DNA of 7,576 bases from Planctomycetota bacterium (GCA_021852225.1 JAJZOA010000358.1:1-7576), one strand, 5' to 3'. Positions 1-6,107 are shown, counted from the first letter of the stretch. The notes: generated by a model from the letters alone, not told the origin. Program-made: numbers and translations.

Positions 1-1
1 T

Positions 2-352
2 CTGGTGAATCTGATCAGCAACGCCAAACATGCGATGCGCTGCTGCGCGGGGGAACGGGTACTGACACTGCGGGCCGGTGCGCTGACCGCGGACCCGTCG
101 CGGCTTATTTTTGAGGTCCGGGACACCGGCACGGGCATTGCCACAGAAAATTTAACGCGCATTTTTTCGCATGGTTTTACCACGCGAACGGACGGCCACG
201 GCTTCGGCCTGCATACTTCCGCGCTGGCGGCAAAACAAATGGGTGGGTCACTGACCGCCCGGAGCGAAGGGCTGGGCATGGGTGCCATGTTTATTCTTGA
301 TATACCGCTTGCGGTGGCGGCACAGACGGACCAGACCTGGAGGGCCGCATGA
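2..352 (+). CDS. Sensor histidine kinase, C-terminal ATPase part (partial, 5' end outside window)
   Basis: The reading frame is already open at base 2 and gives 116 residues of a GHKL (HATPase_c) domain. It starts inside the N box (NLISNAKHAM), followed by the G1 box DTGTGIA, an F-box-like IFSHGFTT and the glycine-rich lid GHGFGLHTSALAAKQMGG. It ends with the usual last strand GAMFILDIP and a short tail. These are the ATP-binding elements of a two-component sensor kinase. The phosphorylated His region and all sensing domains lie upstream of the window. A GTG at base 5 could look like a start, but it falls inside the N box, so this is a truncated view and not a short gene. The stop overlaps the next gene's start (ATGA, 349-352), which implies translational coupling with the response regulator and makes that regulator the likely phosphotransfer partner. 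Confidence 0.92.
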   Translation: MVNLISNAKHAMRCCAGERVLTLRAGALTADPSRLIFEVRDTGTGIATENLTRIFSHGFTTRTDGHGFGLHTSALAAKQMGGSLTARSEGLGMGAMFILDIPLAVAAQTDQTWRAA

Positions 353-2709
353 ACCAGCAGATGAATCAACGCATTCTGATCGTGGATGACAACCGCGCCA
401 TACACGATGATTTCCGGAAAATCCTGACTCCGCCTGAGAATCCGGATGGACTCGACGCGATGGAAAGCGCACTGTTTGGCGACGCCAAACCCAAGGCCGT
501 CCGCGAAACCTACGACATGGATTCGGCTTTTCAGGGCCAGGAAGCGCTGGAAATGGTGGTGAAATCGATGCAGAACGGTCAGCGCTATGCCCTGGCGTTT
601 GTGGATATGCGCATGCCACCGGGCTGGGACGGCCTGGAAACCATTGAGAAAATATGGCAGGTGGACAGCGAAATTCAGATGGTGATCTGCACCGCCTACA
701 GTGATTATTCCTGGGAGGAAATAAACGCCCGCTTCGGATCGGCGGATCGGCTGCTGATTCTCAAAAAGCCTTATGACACGATTGAAGTCTGTCAGTTGGC
801 TTCGGCTCTTTCCAAAAAATGGCACCTGGCGCGGCATGCCCATCTGAAACTCAATCAGTTAAAGGGTATGGTCGATGAACAGACTCAACAACTGGAAACG
901 ACCAACCAGAAACTGATGCAGGAGATTCAGCAGCATCGTGCGGCCGAGGACCGCTATCGCCTTGCGGAAACCGGTGCCAATGACGGCCTGTGGGATTGGG
1001 ATCTGATCGCGGATCGCATTTATTATTCCACCCGGTGGAAAGCGATGTTCGGTTTTGCCGAGGCTGAAATAACGGATTCACCATCCGAATGGATTGGCCG
1101 GGTTCATCCGGACGACCGGGACGGGACGGAAAAACTCCGCTCCGATCACTTTTCCGGCACCTCGGACCAGTTTCGCGCCGAATGCCGGGTGCTGCATCGG
1201 GATGGACAATACCGGTGGATGCTGATTCGTGGTGTCGCCCAGCGCGACCAGGCCGGACGCGCCGTGCGCGCCGCAGGCTCGTTCACGGACATTACCGAAC
1301 GCAAAATGGCTGAAGACCAGCTTCGCTTTGAAGCGATGCACGATGCCCTGACCGGACTGGCGAACCGAGTAAAGCTGTCGGACCGAATCGGTGATGCACT
1401 GTGCCGACTGAAGCGCGATTCGACGCAGCGCTTTGCCGTGATGTTTATGGACCTGGACCGGTTTAAGGTCATCAATGACAGCCTGGGGCATCTGGTAGGA
1501 GACAAATTCCTGGTGGAAATCGCGCGCCGTCTTTCCGGATTTGTCCGCAGCGGCGATACGCTGGCCCGTTCGTGCCGCGACGATGTGGCGCGCATCGGCG
1601 GCGATGAATTCGTGCTTCTGGTGCAGAACGTGCATCATGATTCCGATGTGCTGCATGTGGCGGATCGCCTTCACACCGCATTAAGTGAGCCATTCGTCAT
1701 AGATGAACATGAAATCTGCACGGGGGTAAGCATCGGAATCGCGGTGGCCGAGGAAAGTTATGGCAGTGTCACGGAGATTCTGCGCGACGCGGACACGGCA
1801 CTTTACCAGGCCAAAGGGGGCGGGCGAAACTGCACCCGCATTTTTGACCCCGACATGCACGACCGCGCCATGTTGCAATGGCGAACCGAAACGGAACTGC
1901 GCCAGGCGATTGAAAAGGACCAGCTTGTTCTGCATTACCAGCCTGTGATTGCCGCAGATGGATCGCTCGCCTGTATGGAAGCGCTGGTTCGCTGGCAGCA
2001 TCCGACGCGCGGCCTTCTGGCACCGGACGCATTTATTCCGGCAGCGGAAGAATCTGATCTTATTGTCCGACTGGGCCGCTGGGTTCTGCGGCGGGCCTGC
2101 CACCAGTTGAAGGCTTGGGTGGAAGCGCATCGGCAGCATTCCGCCCTTCCGGTAAGCGTGAACATGGCCAGCAAACAGTTTGCACTGCCCACGTTTACCG
2201 AGGAAATAACCCGCATTCTTTCCGATGCGGAAATTCCGCCGCGGGCCTTGCGTCTGGAAATAACTGAAACTGTCGCCATGCGCGACGCTCACGCCACCAT
2301 GCAGACACTTCTGCGGCTGAATTCAATGGGCGTGCTGATTGATGTAGATGATTTTGGAACCGGCTATTCATCGCTTAGCTACCTGCATCGGATGCCGGTG
2401 CATGCACTTAAAATTGACCGCAGTTTCGTGGGGTCCATGCACGACGATTCGGTCAGCAGATCCATTGTGCGGGCAATTACGGTTCTGGCGCATTCGCTGA
2501 ATGTGGGCGTCATTGCCGAAGGTGTGGAAACGGCCGAATTGGCGCAACTTTGTCGTGAGATTGGCTGTGATTTTTACGAAGGATATTTTCTGGCCAAACC
2601 GATGGATGCGCAAGCCGCGGAGCGGTTTATTGCCACAACCCGGCCGTACCGGCCCGAATCCAATTTGCTGGGGATCGGAAGTCCCGCTTCGCAACCCAAT
2701 GCGGCCTGA
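349..2709 (+). CDS. Response regulator with receiver, PAS, GGDEF and EAL domains (c-di-GMP signalling)
   Basis: A 786-residue cytoplasmic protein. Residues 8-160 form a receiver with acidic D13/D14, phospho-acceptor D86 (FVDMRMPP), T115 and K140 (LKKP). A roughly 30-residue insert between the first helix and second strand makes it longer than a standard receiver. Residues 165-200 look like a coiled-coil linker, and 201-318 a PAS_3-type domain ending in the PAC segment GSFTDITERK. The GGDEF domain (about 325-498) has DALTGLANR and an intact GGDEF at 417-421. The EAL domain (about 512-762) has E544 (EALVRW), N605, E637, D667/D668 (DDFGTG), K688 and E724, so metal ligands for c-di-GMP hydrolysis are present. 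Oddities: SCRDDVAR is inserted between the RSGD inhibitory site and GGDEF, and E744 replaces the usual Gln of QGY. GGAGGG at 339-344 supports the first ATG. Net activity, synthesis or breakdown, cannot be read from sequence. Confidence 0.95.
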   Translation: MNQQMNQRILIVDDNRAIHDDFRKILTPPENPDGLDAMESALFGDAKPKAVRETYDMDSAFQGQEALEMVVKSMQNGQRYALAFVDMRMPPGWDGLETIEKIWQVDSEIQMVICTAYSDYSWEEINARFGSADRLLILKKPYDTIEVCQLASALSKKWHLARHAHLKLNQLKGMVDEQTQQLETTNQKLMQEIQQHRAAEDRYRLAETGANDGLWDWDLIADRIYYSTRWKAMFGFAEAEITDSPSEWIGRVHPDDRDGTEKLRSDHFSGTSDQFRAECRVLHRDGQYRWMLIRGVAQRDQAGRAVRAAGSFTDITERKMAEDQLRFEAMHDALTGLANRVKLSDRIGDALCRLKRDSTQRFAVMFMDLDRFKVINDSLGHLVGDKFLVEIARRLSGFVRSGDTLARSCRDDVARIGGDEFVLLVQNVHHDSDVLHVADRLHTALSEPFVIDEHEICTGVSIGIAVAEESYGSVTEILRDADTALYQAKGGGRNCTRIFDPDMHDRAMLQWRTETELRQAIEKDQLVLHYQPVIAADGSLACMEALVRWQHPTRGLLAPDAFIPAAEESDLIVRLGRWVLRRACHQLKAWVEAHRQHSALPVSVNMASKQFALPTFTEEITRILSDAEIPPRALRLEITETVAMRDAHATMQTLLRLNSMGVLIDVDDFGTGYSSLSYLHRMPVHALKIDRSFVGSMHDDSVSRSIVRAITVLAHSLNVGVIAEGVETAELAQLCREIGCDFYEGYFLAKPMDAQAAERFIATTRPYRPESNLLGIGSPASQPNAA

Positions 2710-2726
2710 GCGCCAGCCGACGGATA

Positions 2727-2746
2727 GGTCTGGTTCGAACGCGACC
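2727..2746. other. Imperfect 20-bp palindrome between convergent genes
   Basis: The 39-bp gap between the convergent stops contains GGTC-TG-GTTCGAAC-GC-GACC, a dyad with one mismatched dinucleotide per arm. No T-run follows on either strand, so it is not a convincing intrinsic terminator. It could be a weak bidirectional transcription block or chance. Confidence 0.3.
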
Positions 2747-2748
2747 TG

Positions 2749-4107
2749 TTATTGGGCCAGAAACGACTGAAAATTGCCCGCCAGCAATTTCTCCGCATCG
2801 CGCGCGATGTCGGCCGCGGTAATCGTGCGGCCGGTGCGCAAAATACGCTGATACATTTCCTCCAGAACAGTGGCGATGACCTGACGGCTGTGATCCCATT
2901 TATAGATCAACTGGTCCAGAATCCGCGCATCGGAATGCTGGGGAATGAAGGATGTGCCCAGCAGCTCAAACCGCATCCGTGTCATTTCCGTGATCAGGCT
3001 TGGGTTGTTCAGAAACCACCAGCAGCCAAACGGCATAAGATTGGAAAACTTGCGGGCTATGACGCAAAGCTCGTGCTGATTTTCCCGCGAAAGAAGGGTC
3101 ACCAGGAACTTGTTGGCGGGAAAATCCCTGCATAGCCGGGCCACGCTTGGTATATCAGCCAGGCCACAGGTATCGCCGGCGTCGCGTAACGCCGGCTGGG
3201 TCCGCAGGTTGGAACCGATCATCATGGCAAATGGAATATTCCGCTGAGCACAGACGGGTAAAACAGCCTTTTCCAAAATAGACTGACCGGCCTGACCGAC
3301 AGAGTCGGCCGGATTGGCCGGATAACGAAAATCCGGGGGCAGACTCAATGCCAGATAAATTGCCTGCTGAAGATCCAGCCAGTCGGAAAGGAATCGCTTG
3401 ACCTCATCCACAGTCGCGGGCGTCGGTTCTGATTCCACGGCATAACCCCATTCGGCGAGTTTGGCGGCCGCCTGCGGAAAATTTCGCAGCAGAAGATCGA
3501 TCCGTAACACGGCGCGAAATCGCGGATCGGCTGCAATTTTCGGATTCGCCAGCCAGCGGGAGCGTTCGTTGTCATCAAACACGGAATTGGTCATGGTGAT
3601 ACTAGAAACATTCGCCAGGGACATGACTTTGTCTATGTATTGACCCGGTTCCTGTGCGGCAAAAAACGCGCGGTAGTTGTCGAGCGTTTTTTCATTCGGG
3701 TCCAGTCCCAGCCGCGAAAGAGTCGTCAATACGCCGCGGCAGGCCTCACTGACCGGCGTATTTTCAACAAATAGGTGCTTCCATATGTAGTCTGCCTGTC
3801 GCGATTTTGGCCAGCGCCAGAATTGGTCATAAGGCAGCCTGGTAGCCGGCACAATGCGGTAAACTTCCGCCACCAGATAATGGTAGGTTACAAGTTCCTC
3901 AATGCCCCACAGCAGAAGGCCATCCGGATCTGTTTTCCCCGTTCGATTTGTCACCGGAGTGCCGAATGCGGGCGCATACAGATGGGTATGCATGTCCGTG
4001 GCGGGCTGCCGGGCGAGGGTCTGGTGAACCAAATCGTGTAATTCGGCCGGCTTAATCGGGGCACCCGAATCGATCCCTGCGGCATGCCTTGAAAAGATTG
4101 TGCTCAT
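2749..4107 (-). CDS. Uronate isomerase family protein (divergent UxaC-like amidohydrolase)
   Basis: A 452-residue protein with no signal peptide, so probably cytoplasmic. Uronate isomerases of the amidohydrolase superfamily interconvert glucuronate/fructuronate or galacturonate/tagaturonate, the first cytoplasmic step of uronic acid catabolism. Visible support: the metal-binding HxH after the first strand (H40, H42 in DMHTHLY), FWRWPKSRQADYIWKHLF (compare the family's W-x-x-D/Y-x-Y-K-W segment), SRENQHELCVIARKF, the GCWWFLNNPS motif, and the C-terminal strand QHSDAR with D393 as likely catalytic Asp. Length is close to the usual 460-470. The segment MMIGSN (296-300) appears where the E. coli enzyme, from memory, has LHIG, so a classic His may be missing. 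This looks like a separate branch of the family. The SD GGAG (complement of 4113-4116) sits 5 nt before ATG. Nearby pectin genes support a role with galacturonate; substrate is not proven and another aldose-ketose isomerase or hydrolase role is possible. Confidence 0.8.
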   Translation of the reverse strand: MSTIFSRHAAGIDSGAPIKPAELHDLVHQTLARQPATDMHTHLYAPAFGTPVTNRTGKTDPDGLLLWGIEELVTYHYLVAEVYRIVPATRLPYDQFWRWPKSRQADYIWKHLFVENTPVSEACRGVLTTLSRLGLDPNEKTLDNYRAFFAAQEPGQYIDKVMSLANVSSITMTNSVFDDNERSRWLANPKIAADPRFRAVLRIDLLLRNFPQAAAKLAEWGYAVESEPTPATVDEVKRFLSDWLDLQQAIYLALSLPPDFRYPANPADSVGQAGQSILEKAVLPVCAQRNIPFAMMIGSNLRTQPALRDAGDTCGLADIPSVARLCRDFPANKFLVTLLSRENQHELCVIARKFSNLMPFGCWWFLNNPSLITEMTRMRFELLGTSFIPQHSDARILDQLIYKWDHSRQVIATVLEEMYQRILRTGRTITAADIARDAEKLLAGNFQSFLAQ

Positions 4108-4152
4108 GAAATCTCCGACATGATCACGGCTGCCATTCAGCCATCAAGTGTT

Positions 4153-4166
4153 GCGCACCTGTGCGC
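4153..4166. promoter_or_regulatory. Operator-like dyad in the isomerase leader
   Basis: GCGCAC-CT-GTGCGC is a perfect 6+6 inverted repeat. Relative to the proposed - strand promoter it lies about 9 to 22 bases downstream of the start point, a typical place for a repressor site. With only a 2-base centre it is better as a protein-binding dyad than as an RNA hairpin, though a 5-bp stem with a 4-nt loop is possible. The regulator is unknown. Confidence 0.4.
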
Positions 4167-4181
4167 TAAAAAGTTACTTCC

Positions 4182-4210
4182 ATTCTAGATTATGATAGGC
4201 CAAATTACAA
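4182..4210 (-). promoter_or_regulatory. Putative sigma-70 promoter of the uronate isomerase gene
   Basis: Read on the - strand, TTGTAA (complement of 4205-4210) is followed after 17 bp by TAGAAT (complement of 4182-4187). That is 4 of 6 and 5 of 6 consensus matches with ideal spacing. Transcription would start near 4175, giving a leader of about 68 nt. The surrounding DNA is AT-rich, which raises the chance of fortuitous matches. Confidence 0.45.
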
Positions 4211-4371
4211 CCAATTTTTGAGTAAATCGTGAATTTGTCGCGCGAATTTAGAAGACGAAAGCAGATTATAGGACTACCGTAAAATCGGCCGTTCGGAATC
4301 ATTTATGCCTAATTTTTCGACGAAATCGATTGTTTTTCGAATACTTCTAATAATTTGTCTTTAAAACATAT

Positions 4372-4389
4372 CCAAATTGGCAAATTTGG
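4372..4389. promoter_or_regulatory. Inverted repeat CCAAATT-GGCA-AATTTGG, possible regulator site
   Basis: Two perfect 7-bp arms surround a 4-bp centre. It lies 73 bp upstream of the -35 of the + strand promoter and about 160 bp upstream of the - strand promoter, so it could serve a regulator shared by both divergent units. The size fits a dimeric regulator. No specific regulator can be named. Confidence 0.4.
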
Positions 4390-4462
4390 TACGAATCAAA
4401 AATATGCGCATAATGACAGCGCATGTTAATTGAATAATTCCAACAATATTTTTATTTGCGGC

Positions 4463-4490
4463 TTGACAATGTATTTTTTTGTGTTAGAAT
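4463..4490 (+). promoter_or_regulatory. Near-consensus extended -10 sigma-70 promoter
   Basis: A perfect -35 TTGACA (4463-4468) is separated by 16 bp from TAGAAT (4485-4490), preceded by TGT, the extended -10 element. Upstream A/T tracts (about 4436-4456) resemble an UP element. Transcription should start near 4497. It points at the prepilin gene 400 bp away, so it either makes a very long leader or drives a separate small RNA. It is the strongest promoter-like match in the window. Confidence 0.65.
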
Positions 4491-4496
4491 TATTCC

Positions 4497-4706
4497 GTGA
4501 CGCTGGTGCTTTTTCTGATCGACTGTATCAAAGGTCCGCCAGCTTCAGTTTTCCGGCTATCGGTATCCGGTCTGGCTGGTTTGAACATTGTTTGAACTTG
4601 CCAGTCATTCGGCCGAGGACGGCCGCAGACGTCTGTCATATTAAATTCTGGCGAACAAAAGTTCTGACCAGCACATTTGACGCGGGCATTTCTGCCGACG
4701 TCTTTT
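4497..4706 (+). ncRNA. Candidate structured leader or small RNA
   Basis: The proposed transcript runs from the promoter start point to a terminator-like hairpin, about 210 nt. Within it, CTGG/CCAG-type segments can pair in alternative ways: GCTGGTG 4502-4508 with CGCCAGC 4537-4543, GCCAG 4538-4542 with CTGGC 4572-4576, CTGGC 4572-4576 with GCCAG 4600-4604, and GCTGGT 4502-4507 with ACCAGC 4667-4672 as an end-closing stem. CGGCCG-AGGA-CGGCCG (4610-4625) is a tight hairpin, and CAGACGTCTG (4626-4635) follows. This competition is what an attenuator or riboswitch-like leader would show, but I could not fold it. It matches no riboswitch class I recognise, including c-di-GMP types. Confidence 0.3.
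4679..4706 (+). terminator. Terminator-like hairpin inside the leader
   Basis: GACG (4679-4682) pairs with CGTC (4699-4702), and GGC (4685-4687) with GCC (4694-4696), around an ATTTCT loop with a 2x2 internal mismatch. TTTT follows immediately (4703-4706). The stem is imperfect and the T-run short, so it would be a weak or conditional terminator. Confidence 0.35.
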
Positions 4707-4852
4707 GAAAAGTACGGACGCACCCGCAGCCAGATAATCGCAGGCAATGGCGGGTTTGGCGAACTGAAATAATTGATTGTCCGAACCTTGCGCATCTATT
4801 GCGGCTGCCTGAGCTGATTTGGGTTCGGTTCATGAGACGGTGGTGAATTTTT

Positions 4853-4886
4853 CGGCCGGGACGTGTGGTCCGCCGCCGGTGTTTTT
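4853..4886 (+). terminator. Hairpin with T-run directly before the prepilin start
   Basis: GGAC (4859-4862) pairs with GTCC (4868-4871) over a GTGTG loop. CGGC (4853-4856) can pair with GCCG at 4872-4875 or 4875-4878. The second register leaves GTG and five T (4882-4886). The structure ends just before the GGAG ribosome site, so it could act as an attenuator or as the end of an upstream RNA. No computed energy is available. Confidence 0.3.
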
Positions 4887-4901
4887 ATGGAGACAGTTAT
4901 C

Positions 4902-5945
4902 ATGGTCAACAGACACAAGCATTCCGGAACGGTTGGGCGCGGTTTTACACTAATTGAGCTTCTTGTGGTCATTTCCATCATCGCATTGCTGATCGCGATT
5001 CTGCTGCCGGCACTGGCGCAAGCCAAGGAAGACGCGAATCGGGCGGTCTGCTCTTCGAATGTGCGCAGTCTGGTTCAGTCCATGGTCATTTACGCGCAAA
5101 GCAATCATTCGGTTTTTCCGACCACACCAGGAAATTCCGCCGGTACATTTTATAACGCTCCTACCGGAGTCGCCGGCGTGGGACTTACCACGCCCGGCAA
5201 AAGCGGGCTTTCCACAGTACAGGCGTATTACGCTTCCGCAGCGACGGCCAATCCTGTTGCCGATCCGCTGCAGTGCATGTGGATGCTGGTGCTGACCGGC
5301 GCGATGAGTCCCAAGAGTTTCATCTGTCCGTCAGATCCATTCGCAATCGGTCCATCGCTGGAATATGGCCTGACTTCAGGTAACGGCCTGCCGAATACTT
5401 ATGTTTGCTTCAGTTTCATGTCCACCAGTCAGTCCGCGGTGGGTGGCAATGGCCAAGGAGAAAGCTATTCCATCGCCTATCCCTGGCAGGCAAATGGTGA
5501 ACCGGGTGCGTGGTGGAGCAGCAAAGATGGTGCGGATGTTCCGTTGGTCAGTGATATTGCGCCGGTTCCGGAAGGTGGCAATGGCGCTGGCACATCCGCC
5601 CAAAGGATCACCAACGCCTTACCCGGCGGAAACACTTATGGACCCTATATTTATAATACACCCAATCATAATGGAGATGGACAGAATGTGGGCTTCGGCG
5701 ATGGCCACGTCGCCTGGTCGGACAATCCTTATGTCGGCCAGAATTCCGACAATATTTTCTGCTACGACAGCACCGCGGCCATGGTCGGACAGAACGGTTT
5801 GAGTTTCCAGGCCACCGAATTAACGGGTTACGGCGGCAGTCATGCGGGCCCGGTCGTGGCGGGCGTTACGCCGAATATTCCCCCATACGACATCTGCATG
5901 GTACCGCGGCTGGAAATTTCAAAGCCTGGCGGTACGAAATGGTAA
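4902..5945 (+). CDS. Prepilin-like protein with N-terminal methylation motif (DUF1559 / H-X-DG type)
   Basis: A 347-residue protein with a type IV prepilin signal. A 14-residue basic leader ends in G14, followed by F15-TLIE with Glu at +5 and a hydrophobic helix to about residue 38. A PilD-type peptidase would cut after G14 and methylate F15. The rest is a secreted Gly/Ser/Asn-rich domain with Cys at 50, 125, 142 and 169. It ends with the family's C-terminal motif, here H256 and D267-G268 with ten residues between ([16 protein letters not shown]). Such proteins are highly multiplied in Planctomycetota and relatives; their roles are mostly unknown, with pseudopilin or surface-structure functions suggested. 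I chose ATG 4902 because GGAG at 4889-4892 lies 9 nt upstream and gives a normal leader length. In-frame ATG 4887 and GTG 4863 lack a ribosome site. It is followed by pectinesterase in the same direction. Confidence 0.9.
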   Translation: MVNRHKHSGTVGRGFTLIELLVVISIIALLIAILLPALAQAKEDANRAVCSSNVRSLVQSMVIYAQSNHSVFPTTPGNSAGTFYNAPTGVAGVGLTTPGKSGLSTVQAYYASAATANPVADPLQCMWMLVLTGAMSPKSFICPSDPFAIGPSLEYGLTSGNGLPNTYVCFSFMSTSQSAVGGNGQGESYSIAYPWQANGEPGAWWSSKDGADVPLVSDIAPVPEGGNGAGTSAQRITNALPGGNTYGPYIYNTPNHNGDGQNVGFGDGHVAWSDNPYVGQNSDNIFCYDSTAAMVGQNGLSFQATELTGYGGSHAGPVVAGVTPNIPPYDICMVPRLEISKPGGTKW

Positions 5946-5966
5946 TTCTTTGGCGCGGTGGACGCC

Positions 5967-6048
5967 CCGGTGTTCCGCACGTCGTCATTTGGTGTTTACC
6001 GCGAGGCCATCAAAACGGCAATGTCCCAATCGGCGTGCGGAACGCCGG
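5967..6048 (+). ncRNA. 82-nt structured element with an 18-bp stem
   Basis: Bases 5967-5984 pair continuously with 6031-6048 (18 pairs, 16 Watson-Crick and two U-G at 5971/6044 and 5982/6033). Inside the 46-nt loop, 5988-5994 pairs with 6008-6014 (7 pairs, one G-U at 5992/6010). All three wobbles are G-U only when the + strand is transcribed; the - strand would have A-C mismatches. It lies 21 bp after the prepilin stop in the gap before pectinesterase. It may stabilise or process the prepilin mRNA, uncouple the two genes, or be a mobile repeat. No T-run follows, so it is not an intrinsic terminator. It matches no RNA family I recognise. Confidence 0.5.
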
Positions 6049-6072
6049 AGGTTGTGGTGCGGGCGGCGAACG

Positions 6073-6084
6073 GATTCCGGAATC
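6073..6084. repeat. Perfect 12-bp palindrome GATTCCGGAATC
   Basis: A perfect palindrome 24 bp downstream of the 82-nt element and about 100 bp before the pectinesterase start. Its left part, GATTCCGG, occurs again at about 6162-6169 just before the SD of pectinesterase. It could be a regulator site; no factor can be named. Confidence 0.35.
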
Positions 6085-6086
6085 TG

Positions 6087-6107
6087 ACGCCGCAACACCG
6101 GCGGCGT
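6087..6107 (+). other. Short hairpin ACGCCG / CGGCGT
   Basis: ACGCCG (6087-6092) and CGGCGT (6102-6107) pair perfectly across a 9-nt loop, with a possible extra G-U closing pair. There is no proper T-run afterwards, so it is not called a terminator. It adds to the concentration of dyads in the gap between the prepilin and pectinesterase genes. Confidence 0.35.

Larger units (their letters stand above)
4108..4901. other. Divergent intergenic region with AT-rich control segment and long leader
   Basis: This 794-bp stretch separates the - strand isomerase gene from the + strand prepilin gene. I find no convincing gene; open frames in it run through promoter elements or lack family resemblance. 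About 4167-4500 is strikingly AT-rich compared with the genes and holds short dyads and repeats: TCGCGCGA at 4238-4245, TTTTTCGA at 4313-4320 and again at 4333-4340 (exactly 20 bp apart), the dyad at 4372-4389, and GCGCAT at 4406-4411 and 4419-4424 (13 bp apart). About 4500-4901 is GC-richer and full of self-complementary segments. The layout fits two back-to-back promoters with regulator sites between them. Confidence 0.6.

Noticed and set aside
1078..1674. Long open frame of 198 codons on the - strand
   Set aside because: It lies wholly opposite the GGDEF part of the regulator gene, shows no family motif, and is explained by codon bias of the real gene.
1681..2292. Open frame of 203 codons on the - strand
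   Set aside because: It is antisense to the EAL domain, whose motifs are intact on the + strand; no recognisable protein features.
2732..2741. GGTTCGAAC resembling a tRNA T-loop
   Set aside because: No acceptor stem, anticodon arm or CCA region can be placed around it; it is just the centre of a near-palindrome.
4497..4706. 6S RNA
   Set aside because: Length and a possible end-closing stem fit loosely, but I could not trace a long continuous stem with a central bubble.
4430..4708. Open frame of 92 codons on the + strand
   Set aside because: It runs straight through the -35 and -10 elements, has no ribosome site, and its translation resembles no family.
4490..4795. Open frame of 101 codons on the - strand in the leader region
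   Set aside because: Low-complexity basic translation, no ribosome site, and the region is better explained as a structured leader.
4497..4901. c-di-GMP riboswitch linking the upstream regulator to the prepilin gene
   Set aside because: The conserved core sequences of GEMM-type aptamers are not present, so I do not claim it despite the tempting context.
5401..5802. Open frame of 133 codons on the + strand
   Set aside because: It is out of frame within the prepilin-like gene, whose own C-terminal H...DG motif is intact.
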